Notes: generated from the letters alone by a model not told the origin. Numbered from the stretch's first letter, positions 1 through 8,298 are shown. The stretch: 36,667 nt of DNA from Deltaproteobacteria bacterium SG8_13 (GCA_001303025.1 LJNK01000057.1:1-36667), one strand, 5' to 3'. Made by a program: numbers and translations.

Positions 1-379
1 TTCGCCACAATTTCCGCTAACCTGCCTAACAAAGCAAATGCACTCGGATATATATCCGTAAAAAATTTGGCCTATAGAAAGTACAGGTATTGTAGACTTA
101 GCGTAACTGAACCTCAATTGCACTTTTCTGCTATCTATCAACATGCTTTTGAACCATTGGTTTGTGGCGATATTGTGAAGATATCTAACCTTGACGACCC
201 TTAGAATGCCGAATATAAGAAACTAACCCCTACGGAACACCATCTCTGAAATTCTTTCTGACCTTCTGCTGCCAGCTCAATTGTACTCACTTTCTTTCGC
301 TCCCATAGGGATGTTTACAAAATATTATGCATACCGGTCGCTTTATAAATGTGACCACGCAACAGGAAGGAGGTAATTG
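1..379. other. AT-rich stretch without a recognisable gene
   Basis: No open frame of useful length with a ribosome binding site is visible on either strand. The composition is clearly AT-richer than the biosynthetic cluster to the right. A GCCTAAC heptamer near 24-30 resembles an integron attC core, but no partner heptamer was found. I see no tRNA, insertion-sequence end or terminator here. Confidence 0.5.
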
Positions 380-829
380 ATGAAAACATCATTTTATTTC
401 TGCTTTGCCTTTAGCGTGATTCTCGTTTTCAGCTCATGTGGTACTCCCATAAGCAAATATGAACCAAAAAATGATAATTAAAAAGGTATCATAAATCTTT
501 TAAACACTCATGTTGATGCACGCAACAATTGCGATACCAAGACACTTGCTTCTTTGTTCCAAGATGACGGTATTATTTTCTACAGTGGCAATAAATGGAC
601 GAAAAGCCAAATCGCAGATAGCGATCCCGAAGAGTGGTCACGATTCAATATTAGTTTATTCAATCTCGTAATAAGTATTACTGATAAGGAAGCAACGGTT
701 AATACGGTTCTTACGGCAAAGATGGGATTTGACAAGTGGAAACTTCCTGTAATTTTTACTTTGACCAAAGAAAATGATAAATGGCTTATTTCGGAGGTTA
801 CAGGGTATGGTAGCGCAAAAACGAAGTAG
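380..829 (+). pseudogene. Small NTF2/SnoaL-like lipoprotein, interrupted by an in-frame stop
   Basis: A strong Shine-Dalgarno (GGAAGGAGGT, 364-373) precedes ATG 380. The first 33 codons encode a lipoprotein signal peptide with a lipobox ending in Cys20 (VFSSC). Codon 34 (479-481) is TAA. The same frame then stays open to 829 and encodes about 115 residues with the look of a small cone-fold NTF2-like domain: an Ala-Arg-Asn/Asp helix at the start, a WTK segment, strands ending in a DKWLIS motif. With one base changed at the stop this would be a normal lipoprotein of about 149 residues, so I read it as a nonsense pseudogene. A later start at 554 would give only a truncated fragment without a signal peptide. 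The family assignment is by pattern only. The gene is AT-rich and lies 17 nt before the next small gene, so the two look like one transcript. Confidence 0.6.
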
Positions 830-846
830 AAAAAGGAGGGAATAAG

Positions 847-1176
847 ATGCCCTGGGAGATTAAGGAGATCGAAAACTACAGTGTAAGTGTGGGGTCCCAC
901 ACAAGACCGAACATCAAATTGTGGGGTGACTTTCAACAGTTCGGGTCCGTTAGTTTTACCGAAGTCCAACCGAGAAGACCTAGAATAGCAACGGGGGGCA
1001 TATACTACGTTGAACTTCCCTTATCAAGATTTGATAGTGTCCTAAGTATTCTTCGCAACGAACGCCCTGTGCGCCTCATGTACTTAGCGGACCCCGCTCA
1101 GCAGAATCAGGGGATTGTTGCGTATATAACTACATTGAAAGAACCAACCGGTGAGGAGGAATCGAGTATAGAGTAA
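847..1176 (+). CDS. Hypothetical protein, 109 aa
   Basis: This is an ATG-started frame with a strong ribosome binding site (AAAAAGGAGGG) 5-6 nt upstream, which is the main evidence that it is real. The product is soluble, with no signal peptide or membrane segment. It contains a run of alternating hydrophobic and charged residues (GGIYYVELPL, RPVRLMYLA) that suggests beta strands. I do not recognise the family. It follows the broken lipoprotein by 17 nt in the same orientation and shares its AT-rich composition, so the two probably arrived together. No function can be assigned. An overlapping antisense frame at 580-969 has no such ribosome binding site and was left out. Confidence 0.6.
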   Translation: MPWEIKEIENYSVSVGSHTRPNIKLWGDFQQFGSVSFTEVQPRRPRIATGGIYYVELPLSRFDSVLSILRNERPVRLMYLADPAQQNQGIVAYITTLKEPTGEEESSIE

Positions 1177-1355
1177 CCACGAACATGAAGGTCCATTCGC
1201 GCCCCGATTCCGCATTCATTCAGGTGTTTTCCGTATGTTGCGGTATCTCCAGCGTTATTGCAAGTTACCAAAACTGTCGATGCCTGCTACTTAAATGTTA
1301 TTGACAAGTTGAGATAAAATTACAGATAGTCATAACCTTTCTGAACAGAGTTTGT

Positions 1356-2633
1356 TTACCCGTTCCGGGATAGGGGATCCTTTCCGAACACCTGCCTGGC
1401 GAGATCTCGTCTGCGCGGCCGAAATGTTTGCTGTTCCTTTTCTCTTTGAACCACCCGTTTGAGAAGCTTGAACATCTTTATGTTCTGGGGTTCGTCTTTG
1501 TAAAAGGCTTCCCAGGCGTATTCGTAAAGCTCCTGCAGCCGCTCGGCTGACATGTGTTTGGGGCGGTAGACGACCTGATCCGCAGAATAGCGGTCCCATT
1601 CGTGTGAGAGAATTCGGTTCTGGCGTTGTAGATCTTCATAGGCCTTGGTGTGGGGGAAGGGGGTGAGAACGGTGAACTCGGCCAGATCCAGCTCGATTTC
1701 CAGCAGAAAGTCGATCAGGCGTTTAATGGAATCTTCGGTGTGATCGTCCAGGCCGAGCAGGATCGTGCCCTCAACGGCAATTCCATGGTCATGGTAGCGC
1801 TTGATTCTATCTCTGATCAAGTCGGAGGTGTCGAACACGGCCTGGTAGACATACCAGGCCCCGGCCCGGGAGGCCAGGTCGAGAACCTGCGGGTCGTCTT
1901 CGATGGGGTGGCTGCACCAGTTTTTCTTCAGGGGAATCATGGCACGAAATAGGTCTTTTTCCCACCGGGTGTCCTGGGCCAGGGAGTTGTCCACCAGAAA
2001 CAAGCGGTTGTTTTCGATGCTTTCCAGTTCCTCGATGAAGGTCTCCACCGGGCGCGGTCGAAACGTCCTGCCGCCCAGATAGGCCACGGCACAGGGGTAG
2101 CAGTGAAAGCGGCACCCGCGAGATGCGTGCACCAGATCGACCATCTGAACGCCTTTGTAGTAGTAAAGATCCCGTTTGAGAATGTCCCTGCGGGCCGGAC
2201 CCACGATTTCGATGGGCGGAGGTTCGCTGAGGTGGTTGTAGGTTTTCTGCAGCCGATCGTTTTTGAAATCGTCGATGACCGCTTCCATCCGGCTTTCGGC
2301 TTCGCCGAGAAAAACCGCATCGGCGTGTGCCATGGTTTCCTCGGCGTGCAGCATGGTGGCGATGCCGCCGAATATGACCTTTACCCCCATGGCGCGGTAG
2401 CGATCGGCAATTTCCCAGCCCCTCTTGATCTGGATGGTGAGCATCATGGAGATGCCGACCAGGTCGACCGGATCTTCGAAGTCTATTTCTTCCAGGTTTT
2501 CATCGACAAAGTCGACTTCCACCTCCTCGGGCAGCGCGGCGGCAAATACCACCGGTCCGTGGGGTGGAAGGTGAAATTCGGTCTGGTGCTTGAGTTTGGG
2601 CCAGCGTGGATAGATCAGCTTGAATCGTATCAT
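1356..2633 (-). CDS. Cobalamin-binding-type radical SAM protein
   Basis: The product has 425 residues. Residues about 35-125 form a Rossmann-like B12-binding-type domain (VDLVGISMM, VKVIFGG, DAVFLGEAE). A radical SAM domain follows with the [4Fe-4S] motif CX3CX2C at Cys174, Cys178 and Cys181, preceded by the ASRGC context typical of this class. A helical C-terminal region of about 80 residues (RPKHMSAERLQELYEYAW) is usual for the family. Start choice: ATG 2633 overlaps the TGA of the upstream lipoprotein gene (ATGA). The longer frame to 2723 would intrude into that gene. The family catalyses radical methylation, cyclisation or rearrangement, and the substrate cannot be read from sequence. It is the last gene of a LolA-lipoprotein-radical SAM operon, which suggests action on the cluster's acyl product. 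Confidence 0.88.
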   Translation of the reverse strand: MIRFKLIYPRWPKLKHQTEFHLPPHGPVVFAAALPEEVEVDFVDENLEEIDFEDPVDLVGISMMLTIQIKRGWEIADRYRAMGVKVIFGGIATMLHAEETMAHADAVFLGEAESRMEAVIDDFKNDRLQKTYNHLSEPPPIEIVGPARRDILKRDLYYYKGVQMVDLVHASRGCRFHCYPCAVAYLGGRTFRPRPVETFIEELESIENNRLFLVDNSLAQDTRWEKDLFRAMIPLKKNWCSHPIEDDPQVLDLASRAGAWYVYQAVFDTSDLIRDRIKRYHDHGIAVEGTILLGLDDHTEDSIKRLIDFLLEIELDLAEFTVLTPFPHTKAYEDLQRQNRILSHEWDRYSADQVVYRPKHMSAERLQELYEYAWEAFYKDEPQNIKMFKLLKRVVQREKEQQTFRPRRRDLARQVFGKDPLSRNG

Positions 2634-3367
2634 TGGTTGTCTTTCGTCATTCTTTCGGCTTCGATCAGAGACATTCTCAGCGTATAGGCCGGCTGCTGGT
2701 ATGCTTCCAGGTCGATGTGGCACGGCAGGTGGACACCCGTCGCTGCGCTACAGTTCCGTTGCGATCGGGCGGTCACCTCCCGCAGAAGGTCTGCCCGTCG
2801 ATCGTACTGCCGCAGGACCCAGCCGTCTTCCGATCCGGGCACGATATCCACTGCCGATCCGTCGCTGCGGATATAGCGGCAGGTGAAGTTTCCGTTGGGG
2901 GTGAATCCCAGCAGGGTTTTCACCGCTACCGGTGGTAAAAATAGCAATCTTACGTCTTCGATCAACCCTTTGGCGAAATGCGGCGAGTCGAAGGGGGCGA
3001 TCGCTCGCAAGATGTCGGTGGTGTGGTTCGAATGGCGTGCGTGAAAAAGCACCAGGCCTTCCAGGGTCATGATGACCGCCTCCACTTCCCGCTCGGCCGG
3101 GGAAACAAGGGTGATTCCCACGACGACACCGGCGGAGCGGCCGGCAACGACGGTTTCAATTGAGTGAACCATGCGCCAGCGATCCAGCGGAAAAAAAGCG
3201 CTGCAGTCTGCCTGTCTGCCCTGACCGACGGAAACGTCGGCTATCGTAAGCTGCGGCAGTCGGGCGCAGGAAACAGCCAGCATGGCAACCAGCGCGATGG
3301 TGCCGGACCGAAGCACCGCCAGTCGGCTGCCATGTGCGATCGTCTGGGTAGTGCGGCGTTCTATCAT
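2630..3367 (-). CDS. DUF3261-like outer-membrane lipoprotein
   Basis: The product has 245 residues. Its hydrophobic N-terminal segment (about residues 20-33) ends in a lipobox-like AVSC, predicting lipidation at Cys34. The mature part contains a W-R-x-V-H-S-I-E stretch, an MTLEGLVLFHA strand, and an RAIAPFDSPHFAKGL segment followed by DVRLLF. This pattern matches my recollection of DUF3261 proteins found in aryl-polyene-type loci, but no profile search was possible. It overlaps the upstream LolA-like gene and the downstream radical SAM gene by ATGA, so the three are translationally coupled. Role is inferred from context: periplasmic or outer-membrane handling of the cluster product together with the LolA-like protein. 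A unique lipoprotein of other function is possible. Confidence 0.7.
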   Translation of the reverse strand: MIERRTTQTIAHGSRLAVLRSGTIALVAMLAVSCARLPQLTIADVSVGQGRQADCSAFFPLDRWRMVHSIETVVAGRSAGVVVGITLVSPAEREVEAVIMTLEGLVLFHARHSNHTTDILRAIAPFDSPHFAKGLIEDVRLLFLPPVAVKTLLGFTPNGNFTCRYIRSDGSAVDIVPGSEDGWVLRQYDRRADLLREVTARSQRNCSAATGVHLPCHIDLEAYQQPAYTLRMSLIEAERMTKDNQ

Positions 3368-3981
3368 TCAACGGCCTGAAATATCGATTTGTCGATCGGG
3401 TCGTTCAGTTGGACATTGGTGAACCCAAATCGGGTGAATACGCCCTGGCCTTCATGGACGGTCACCGACTCAATAACGCCCGGTATGGGTGACAGGATTA
3501 CCTCAACCCGTTCGATGATCCGGCCCATGGCGGCCTCTTTGGGCCGCATCTCAACCCGGCGATCATTCCGCAGCTGCGCATTGAAATGCGGATTTTCGTC
3601 GAAACGTCCGCCGAGCCACAAGGGGATTTCGCGCAGCATGAACTGCACCATTTCCAGCTGCCGCCCGCTTTCTTCGATCATCTTTTCCCGGCCCTGGACA
3701 AACCGTTTGCCGACGCCGTCATGCCGGAGCAGGATGCTCCTGACGGGGGCCTTGTACTCCCAGCGAAGGGAATCCGGAAGCTGGTAGTACAGCACGCCTT
3801 TGGATACAAGGGGTTTTTGGAGAATCGGCATATGTTTTTCCTGGGTGAAATCGGCGCGGATGCTCGTAACCTTCTCGCCGGCCTTGCGAATGCTCTCCCA
3901 GGAGTCGGCCCAGCCGATGCAAAGGAATGCGGTCGATACCAGCAAAATAGAGGTGAATAGTTGGCTTGCGCGTTTTGACAT
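3364..3981 (-). CDS. LolA-like periplasmic lipid/lipoprotein carrier
   Basis: The product has 205 residues with an N-terminal signal peptide (hydrophobic residues about 8-24). The mature part follows the LolA/LolA-like pattern: SIRADFTQEKHMPILQKPL near the start, then GVLYYQLPDSLRWEY (the strand-turn-W-Y feature of the LolA half-barrel) and a LLRHDG strand. Such relatives sit in aryl-polyene clusters, where they are thought to carry a lipidic product rather than general lipoproteins. The stop overlaps the start of the DUF3261-like lipoprotein (ATGA). It is the first gene of this trio and is separated from the upstream FabG-type gene by a 328-nt gap filled by a repeat element, so it may have its own promoter. 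The housekeeping LolA is less likely, given the neighbours. Confidence 0.85.
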   Translation of the reverse strand: MSKRASQLFTSILLVSTAFLCIGWADSWESIRKAGEKVTSIRADFTQEKHMPILQKPLVSKGVLYYQLPDSLRWEYKAPVRSILLRHDGVGKRFVQGREKMIEESGRQLEMVQFMLREIPLWLGGRFDENPHFNAQLRNDRRVEMRPKEAAMGRIIERVEVILSPIPGVIESVTVHEGQGVFTRFGFTNVQLNDPIDKSIFQAVE

Positions 3982-4093
3982 TTTCTGCCCGGCTTTCCGA
4001 TAATGTAGGTAACCAGCGGCAAGTCGATGGTTATGTGTGAATGGCTAAATTTTTTTGAAGTCCGATATTATAGCTGGGAAGTCCCTCACATGC

Positions 4094-4310
4094 AAACCGG
4101 TTCCAAGACAACCGGAATCCATCCAAATCATATCTGGAAATGGACAAACCGGTTTCACGATAATCCGAATCCACCTCAATGATTGTGGATCGGGGTTCAG
4201 GGCAAGGCGTTGGGTGGCGAAAAAGCGGAGTATACACGGCAGTATGTGAGTATTTTGAGCCAGCCCACAACGCAGCACTGGATCCATAGAGGCATCATTG
4301 AGATGGATTC
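4094..4310. repeat. MITE/REP-like palindromic element with inverted ends
   Basis: This fills most of the 328-nt gap 3982-4309. A 17-bp end at 4167-4183 (GAATCCACCTCAATGAT) recurs inverted at 4294-4310 with one mismatch. Inside lie imperfect inverted arms at 4207-4218 (GCGTTGGGTGGC) and 4259-4273, so 144 bp could fold as a long hairpin with a loop around GGAGTATACACGG. An imperfect direct copy of the left end occurs at 4094-4131 compared with 4146-4183 (29 of 38 positions identical by my count). No coding capacity is evident. The right end abuts the stop codon of the FabG-type gene. I recall similar palindromes between genes of Desulfobacterales; this is unverified. Confidence 0.65.
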
Positions 4311-5047
4311 TAGAACATGCCGCCGTTTACGGATATCACCTGCCCCGTAATGTACGAAGCATCTTCCGAGCACAGGAAGCGGACCACCCGGGCCACTTCT
4401 TCCGGACGTCCGATGCGGGCCATCGGGATCATTTGCTTGACGTTGTCCAGCGGAAGGTCCTTGATCATCTCGGTGTCGATCAACCCGGGAGCGACCACGT
4501 TGAGCCGTATGCCCAGCCGGGCGACTTCGCTGGCGATACTCCGGCTGGCGGCATTCAGACCGGCCTTGGCTGCTGCGTAGTTGGCCTGGCCGCGATTGCC
4601 GACGAGGGCGGAAACCGATGAGATGGACACCACCGCGCCCTGTTTGGCGGCAATCATTTTCTTCAGCACCGGTTGGGTCATGTTGAAAAACCCCTTCAGG
4701 GTGGTCTGAATGACGGCATCCCAGCTTTTTTCGGACATCATGACAAACAGGTCGTCTGCGATCATGCCGGCGTTGTTCACCAGCACGTCGATACGACCGT
4801 AACGATCGGCGATTTCCGCAACGGCTGCTTCCGACGCCTGCGGGTCGGTGACATCGAATTTCATCGCCTTGCCGCTGCCGCCTTCCTGCTGCAGCATCCG
4901 GGCGGTCTCCTCGGCCGCCGTATCGTCGGAGTGATAGCTGACGATGACCGCATATCCGGTTCTTGACAGTTCAAGGGCAATGGACCTGCCGATTCCCTTT
5001 GTCCCGCCGGTGACAATGGCCACCGGTTGAGGCTGTTGATCGGCCAT
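4310..5047 (-). CDS. FabG-type 3-oxoacyl-ACP reductase (SDR), ApeQ-like
   Basis: The product has 245 residues and is a classical SDR. It has the nucleotide-binding TGGTKGIG (13-20), NNAG (91-94), the catalytic Ser around 144, and YxxxK at Tyr157/Lys161. The C-terminal GQVISVNGG is typical of FabG. The position of the tetrad Asn (usually in xNLxG) reads TTLKG, a Thr at about 116, a small deviation. It would reduce 3-oxoacyl-ACP with NAD(P)H in each elongation cycle. ATG 5047 has AAGGGGG about 8 nt upstream. It follows the ApeP-like dehydratase by 77 nt on the same strand. Because it is the only clear ketoreductase in the biosynthetic part, it probably serves all three ketosynthases. Confidence 0.9.
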   Translation of the reverse strand: MADQQPQPVAIVTGGTKGIGRSIALELSRTGYAVIVSYHSDDTAAEETARMLQQEGGSGKAMKFDVTDPQASEAAVAEIADRYGRIDVLVNNAGMIADDLFVMMSEKSWDAVIQTTLKGFFNMTQPVLKKMIAAKQGAVVSISSVSALVGNRGQANYAAAKAGLNAASRSIASEVARLGIRLNVVAPGLIDTEMIKDLPLDNVKQMIPMARIGRPEEVARVVRFLCSEDASYITGQVISVNGGMF

Positions 5048-5124
5048 GGTGATACCCCCTTGTCGTTACTGTGGGGTTTGGGGTTTCTGGTTGCTGCTGA
5101 ACAACAGGGCCTTCATCTCACTGG

Positions 5125-5577
5125 TCAGCGCTCCGGCTGTTTCTGAAGCACCGAATCGGTCTCCGACTGCATGACCTGCAGCTGTACCTCAGCGATCCAC
5201 CGACCGTCCGCTTCGGCCACACTGTGGATACCGGTGTAATTTTCATAGCTGAATTCGATTTTCACCCGGGTAGTGATGCCGGTGCCGACAGCAATGGGCC
5301 TGTCGGAAAAACGAGCTTCCTTGATGCCGACCAGCCATCCCTTGCCGCCGTCGATGGTCGGGTCTTTTTGCTTGGCACGGATTCCGACACACAGGCTGGC
5401 CGACTGGGCTGCCAGTTCGACGGCGACCAGAGACAGGACATGCCCCTTTTCGACCAGCGGCCACTGCGGGCCGACCACCGATTCGGTTACCGCTCCGGTT
5501 TCATCGGCCTGCACGACCCGTTCAACCAGCTTCATTCCGGCCCGGTGGGGCAGATACTCTTCCAGGTCAATATCCAC
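5125..5577 (-). CDS. ApeP-like hotdog 3-hydroxyacyl-ACP dehydratase
   Basis: The product has 150 residues and is a single hotdog domain. It has the LPHRAGM motif (catalytic-type His11) and VELAAQSA (Glu54, Gln58), the pattern of the ApeP/FabZ-like dehydratases of aryl-polyene clusters. It would dehydrate 3-hydroxyacyl-ACP to enoyl-ACP. No enoyl reductase is encoded nearby, so double bonds made here would be retained unless a housekeeping reductase acts. The start is GTG 5577 with only a weak ribosome binding site; an in-frame stop lies a little upstream and no better start is visible. It is the first leftward gene from the divergent control region and precedes the FabG-type gene. Confidence 0.85.
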   Translation of the reverse strand: MDIDLEEYLPHRAGMKLVERVVQADETGAVTESVVGPQWPLVEKGHVLSLVAVELAAQSASLCVGIRAKQKDPTIDGGKGWLVGIKEARFSDRPIAVGTGITTRVKIEFSYENYTGIHSVAEADGRWIAEVQLQVMQSETDSVLQKQPER

Positions 5578-5776
5578 GGCGCTCTGACCCGACTGCTGAC
5601 GGAAATCGATGAAAAAACATTGAAAGCAGCATCAATAATAGGGTAATATCCAAAATTTATTGACGTTGAGGAAGCCCGTTTCCCGTATGGCCGACCTTTC
5701 CAACCGGGACAAGGGCTCTCAAACCTGAATCCGCCGGTATCGGCGACAATCAATTTATAGACATTCGGAACGATAA
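5578..5776. promoter_or_regulatory. Divergent control region between the two arms of the lipid cluster
   Basis: These 199 nt separate the leftward ApeP-like gene from the rightward ACP gene and must carry both promoters. On the minus strand, TATTAT with a weak TCAATA 17 nt upstream (within about 5632-5661) is a possible promoter. On the plus strand a TTGACG lies near 5660 without a good -10. AT-rich arms CAATAA and TTATTG flank this part and could be an operator. All of these are weak calls. Confidence 0.35.
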
Positions 5777-6043
5777 ATGGAAGCCTTAATTCAGGAACTG
5801 AAAGAAAAGATCATCGAAACGATCAATCTCGAAGGCGTGGTGCCGGATGATATCGAAATCGACGAGCAGCTGGTCGGGGGCGAACTCGGTATTGATTCGA
5901 TCGATGTGCTCGAGCTGGTGCTGATGCTGGAAAGAGATTATGCCGTGGTAGTCAAAGATCGGGAGCTGGGTGCCAAGGTGTTTGCATCGCTTAGATCGAT
6001 GGCCGAATATATCCAGGAGCATTCTCCCCGGGCGAAAGGCTGA
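5777..6043 (+). CDS. Acyl carrier protein 1
   Basis: The product has 88 residues and is acidic with the four-helix ACP pattern. The phosphopantetheine site is Ser41 in LGIDSIDVLEL. It carries the growing chain for the adjacent ketosynthase. It is the first gene of the rightward arm and its stop lies 5 nt before the KS-CLF start, so the two are coupled. The sequence resembles the ACPs of aryl-polyene and related type II clusters (an IDSID rather than the DSLD of housekeeping FabD/F-type ACPs). No phosphopantetheinyl transferase gene is present in the window, so activation depends on an enzyme encoded elsewhere. Confidence 0.92.
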   Translation: MEALIQELKEKIIETINLEGVVPDDIEIDEQLVGGELGIDSIDVLELVLMLERDYAVVVKDRELGAKVFASLRSMAEYIQEHSPRAKG

Positions 6044-6048
6044 TCGAA

Positions 6049-8220
6049 ATGCGGATCTTCATCACCGGAATGGGCATCATCAGTCCGGTGGGCAACGGCG
6101 CAGACCAGACCGAGCGTTCGATCCGACAGGGCCATTCCGGCATTCGCCCCCTACGCCTGTTTTCCTCCGCAGCCCTGGAGCCGCTTCCGGTCGGCGAAAC
6201 CGATCTTCCGCCAACCGCCGAAACCGTGCCCCGGACCCACCATCTTGCGCTGCTCGCCGCCAGGGAAGCCCTGGGAGATACGGGCCGAACCCCCGATGCG
6301 ATCGTGGTGGGGGTGACCACCGGCGGTATTCTCACGACAGAAGAAAATCTGAAGTCCGGCCGCAAAGACCCATCCGCCTACCGTTATCACTCGGTCGGTT
6401 CCGTGGCCCAATATCTGGCTGCAGAATTGAATTGTCCCGGGTGGTTGATCACCGTCTCCACGGCCTGCTCTTCCGGTACGGTTGCATTGAAGGTGGCGGA
6501 AAACCTCCTGCGGACAGGACGGGCCGGTTGCGTTCTGGCCGGCGGTGCGGATTCTCTGTGCCGGCTCACCTATTTCGGTTTCAACTCCCTGCAGCTCATC
6601 GACCCGGCCGGTGCCCGCCCGCTGGACATCAACCGCAACGGGATGTCGATTTCCGAAGGGGCGGCCATGTTCCGGTTAGAGGCCCGCCTGAGTGTTCCGG
6701 AAGGCGCATTGGCGGAGATTCACGGCGCGGGACTTTCCTGTGATGCCTACCACCCGGCTGCTCCGCATCCCGACGGCCGGGGAGGTGCGGCGGCCATGGC
6801 GGCTGCAATGAAAGCGGCCGGCGTCACTTCCGATCAGATCGACTACATAAACCTGCATGGAACCGGGACCATCCATAACGATCTGTCTGAAGCGAAGGCC
6901 ATTCACACGCTGTTTAGGGGCAGCAAACCACCGCTTTCATCGGTGAAAGGGGCATTCGGACACTCGCTGGCCGCTGCCGGCGCAATCGAGGCGGCCGTTT
7001 GCACCCTGTCGCTGCAGAAAAACCTGATACCGGCCAACGTGGGCTGCGTGACGCCCGATCCGGCGCTGAAACTCGATCCGGTGCGCCAGGTCGTTGAATC
7101 CGAAGTGCAGACCGTGTTATCCAACTCTTTCGGGTTCGGGGGCAACAATGCGGCCATCGTGTTGGGCCGTCCGAACGGACTGCCCCGTTCACGGCAACCG
7201 GCGGTGTGCGCCCCGCTGGCGGTGACCGGCAGCGCATGCATCACCGGGGCGGGAACCCTGGCGCAGACGCTCGAGGCCCTGTCGCAGGCAGCAGACTGCC
7301 GGGGCATTCTGGGCACCGCCGAGATTTCCAAGAGCCTGTCTCCAAACGCCGTGCGTCGATTGCAGCGTCTGCCCCGCATGGCACTGACCCTGGCTTCGGA
7401 AGCCCAGGAATCCGCAGCAGCGATCGAAGTGCCGGCTGCCGTTGTGTTCTCCACCGGCTGGGGCCCGCTATCCGAAACCGCCGACATCCTCGATCATGTC
7501 ACAAACAACAGTGAAGAGCTCACGAGTCCCACCAGCTTCGTCGGCTCGGTGCACAACTCACCGGCCGGGCAGATCGCCATCCACTTTCAGGCAACAGGTC
7601 CGAACGTTGCGGTGGCCGGTGACGACAGCGCATTCGAGCAGGCGGTTATAACCGCGCAACTGCTCGCTGCCGACATGGCCGGGGAAGAATCGCTACTGGT
7701 TGTCGGTGCCGACGAGCATCACGAGGCGCTATCGCCGCTTTTCGACCCTTCCGTGGCCCTGGACGACCGCAGATCGGACGGCGGCGGAGCGCTGTGGGTC
7801 AGAAAAGCCGGACCGGCGTCAAGTGTTTATATCGACGCGGTGTTTTACCGGCAGGCGCAGAAAAATCCCGGAGTGATGTCAGCGCTGCTGGAAACCACCG
7901 GTGGGCGGGAGCGCATGATGCAGTGTTTCGGCGTGCTGCTGGTCGGTATGCCGCTGGCACAGCGCCGGGAAGCGGAGAAGCAACTGGCGGAAGTCCTCTC
8001 CTTTGCGCAAGGGAAGATTCCGGTGGTGCCATACCGCGAGTTCATCGGCGAACATGCATCGGCTTCGGCCGTGGCCGCGGTGCTGGCGGTGGAATGCGTC
8101 CGTTCCGGAAGACTCCCGGTTGGATTGTGTGACGGCCGCCCCGTGATTCTTGAAGGAAAAGGCGCTCTGGTGGTAGGCCTGGGAAAAACGGTCACAGCGC
8201 TGGAAGTCCTTGCCGGTTAA
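6049..8220 (+). CDS. Ketosynthase fused to a chain-length-factor-like domain
   Basis: The product has 723 residues. Residues 1-375 form a complete FabF-type 3-oxoacyl-ACP synthase with Cys140 (STACSSG), His270 (NLHGTGT), Lys300 and His305 (GHSLAAAG), and the C-terminal SFGFGGNN. Residues about 387-723 form a second thiolase-like half. It has the VHNSPAGQ motif (501-508) and the GPNVAVAGDDSAFEQA segment, the pattern of the small 'ketoacyl synthase, N-terminal, family 2' proteins that act as chain-length factors in aryl-polyene clusters. Asp526 occupies the position where a catalytic Cys would align, so this half is predicted inactive. Separate KS and CLF polypeptides normally form a heterodimer; here they are one chain. 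It performs decarboxylative Claisen condensations on ACP-bound chains. Confidence 0.9.
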   Translation: MRIFITGMGIISPVGNGADQTERSIRQGHSGIRPLRLFSSAALEPLPVGETDLPPTAETVPRTHHLALLAAREALGDTGRTPDAIVVGVTTGGILTTEENLKSGRKDPSAYRYHSVGSVAQYLAAELNCPGWLITVSTACSSGTVALKVAENLLRTGRAGCVLAGGADSLCRLTYFGFNSLQLIDPAGARPLDINRNGMSISEGAAMFRLEARLSVPEGALAEIHGAGLSCDAYHPAAPHPDGRGGAAAMAAAMKAAGVTSDQIDYINLHGTGTIHNDLSEAKAIHTLFRGSKPPLSSVKGAFGHSLAAAGAIEAAVCTLSLQKNLIPANVGCVTPDPALKLDPVRQVVESEVQTVLSNSFGFGGNNAAIVLGRPNGLPRSRQPAVCAPLAVTGSACITGAGTLAQTLEALSQAADCRGILGTAEISKSLSPNAVRRLQRLPRMALTLASEAQESAAAIEVPAAVVFSTGWGPLSETADILDHVTNNSEELTSPTSFVGSVHNSPAGQIAIHFQATGPNVAVAGDDSAFEQAVITAQLLAADMAGEESLLVVGADEHHEALSPLFDPSVALDDRRSDGGGALWVRKAGPASSVYIDAVFYRQAQKNPGVMSALLETTGGRERMMQCFGVLLVGMPLAQRREAEKQLAEVLSFAQGKIPVVPYREFIGEHASASAVAAVLAVECVRSGRLPVGLCDGRPVILEGKGALVVGLGKTVTALEVLAG

Positions 8221-8298
8221 CACGCCGCGTCGACAACCCGCGACAAACGCGCCGGGAAACTGAAATTCCGAAATTGAGGATGTCGCAGCAGCGAGACC

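Noticed and set aside
24..30. Integron attC core (GCCTAAC)
   Set aside because: No matching GTTRRRY partner was found within the expected distance and no integrase is present.
580..969. Antisense frame across the small left-hand genes
   Set aside because: It overlaps two plus-strand genes with strong ribosome binding sites and has none itself.
1301..1320. TTGACA followed by TAAAAT as a promoter
   Set aside because: The spacing is only 8 nt and no gene follows in that orientation.
2103..2687. Long plus-strand frame opposite the B12-type radical SAM gene
   Set aside because: It is the complementary shadow of a gene with a clear CX3CX2C motif; many such shadows occur because of the high GC content.
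3364..3981. Housekeeping LolA
   Set aside because: Translational coupling with a cluster-type lipoprotein and radical SAM gene favours a specialised LolA-like carrier.
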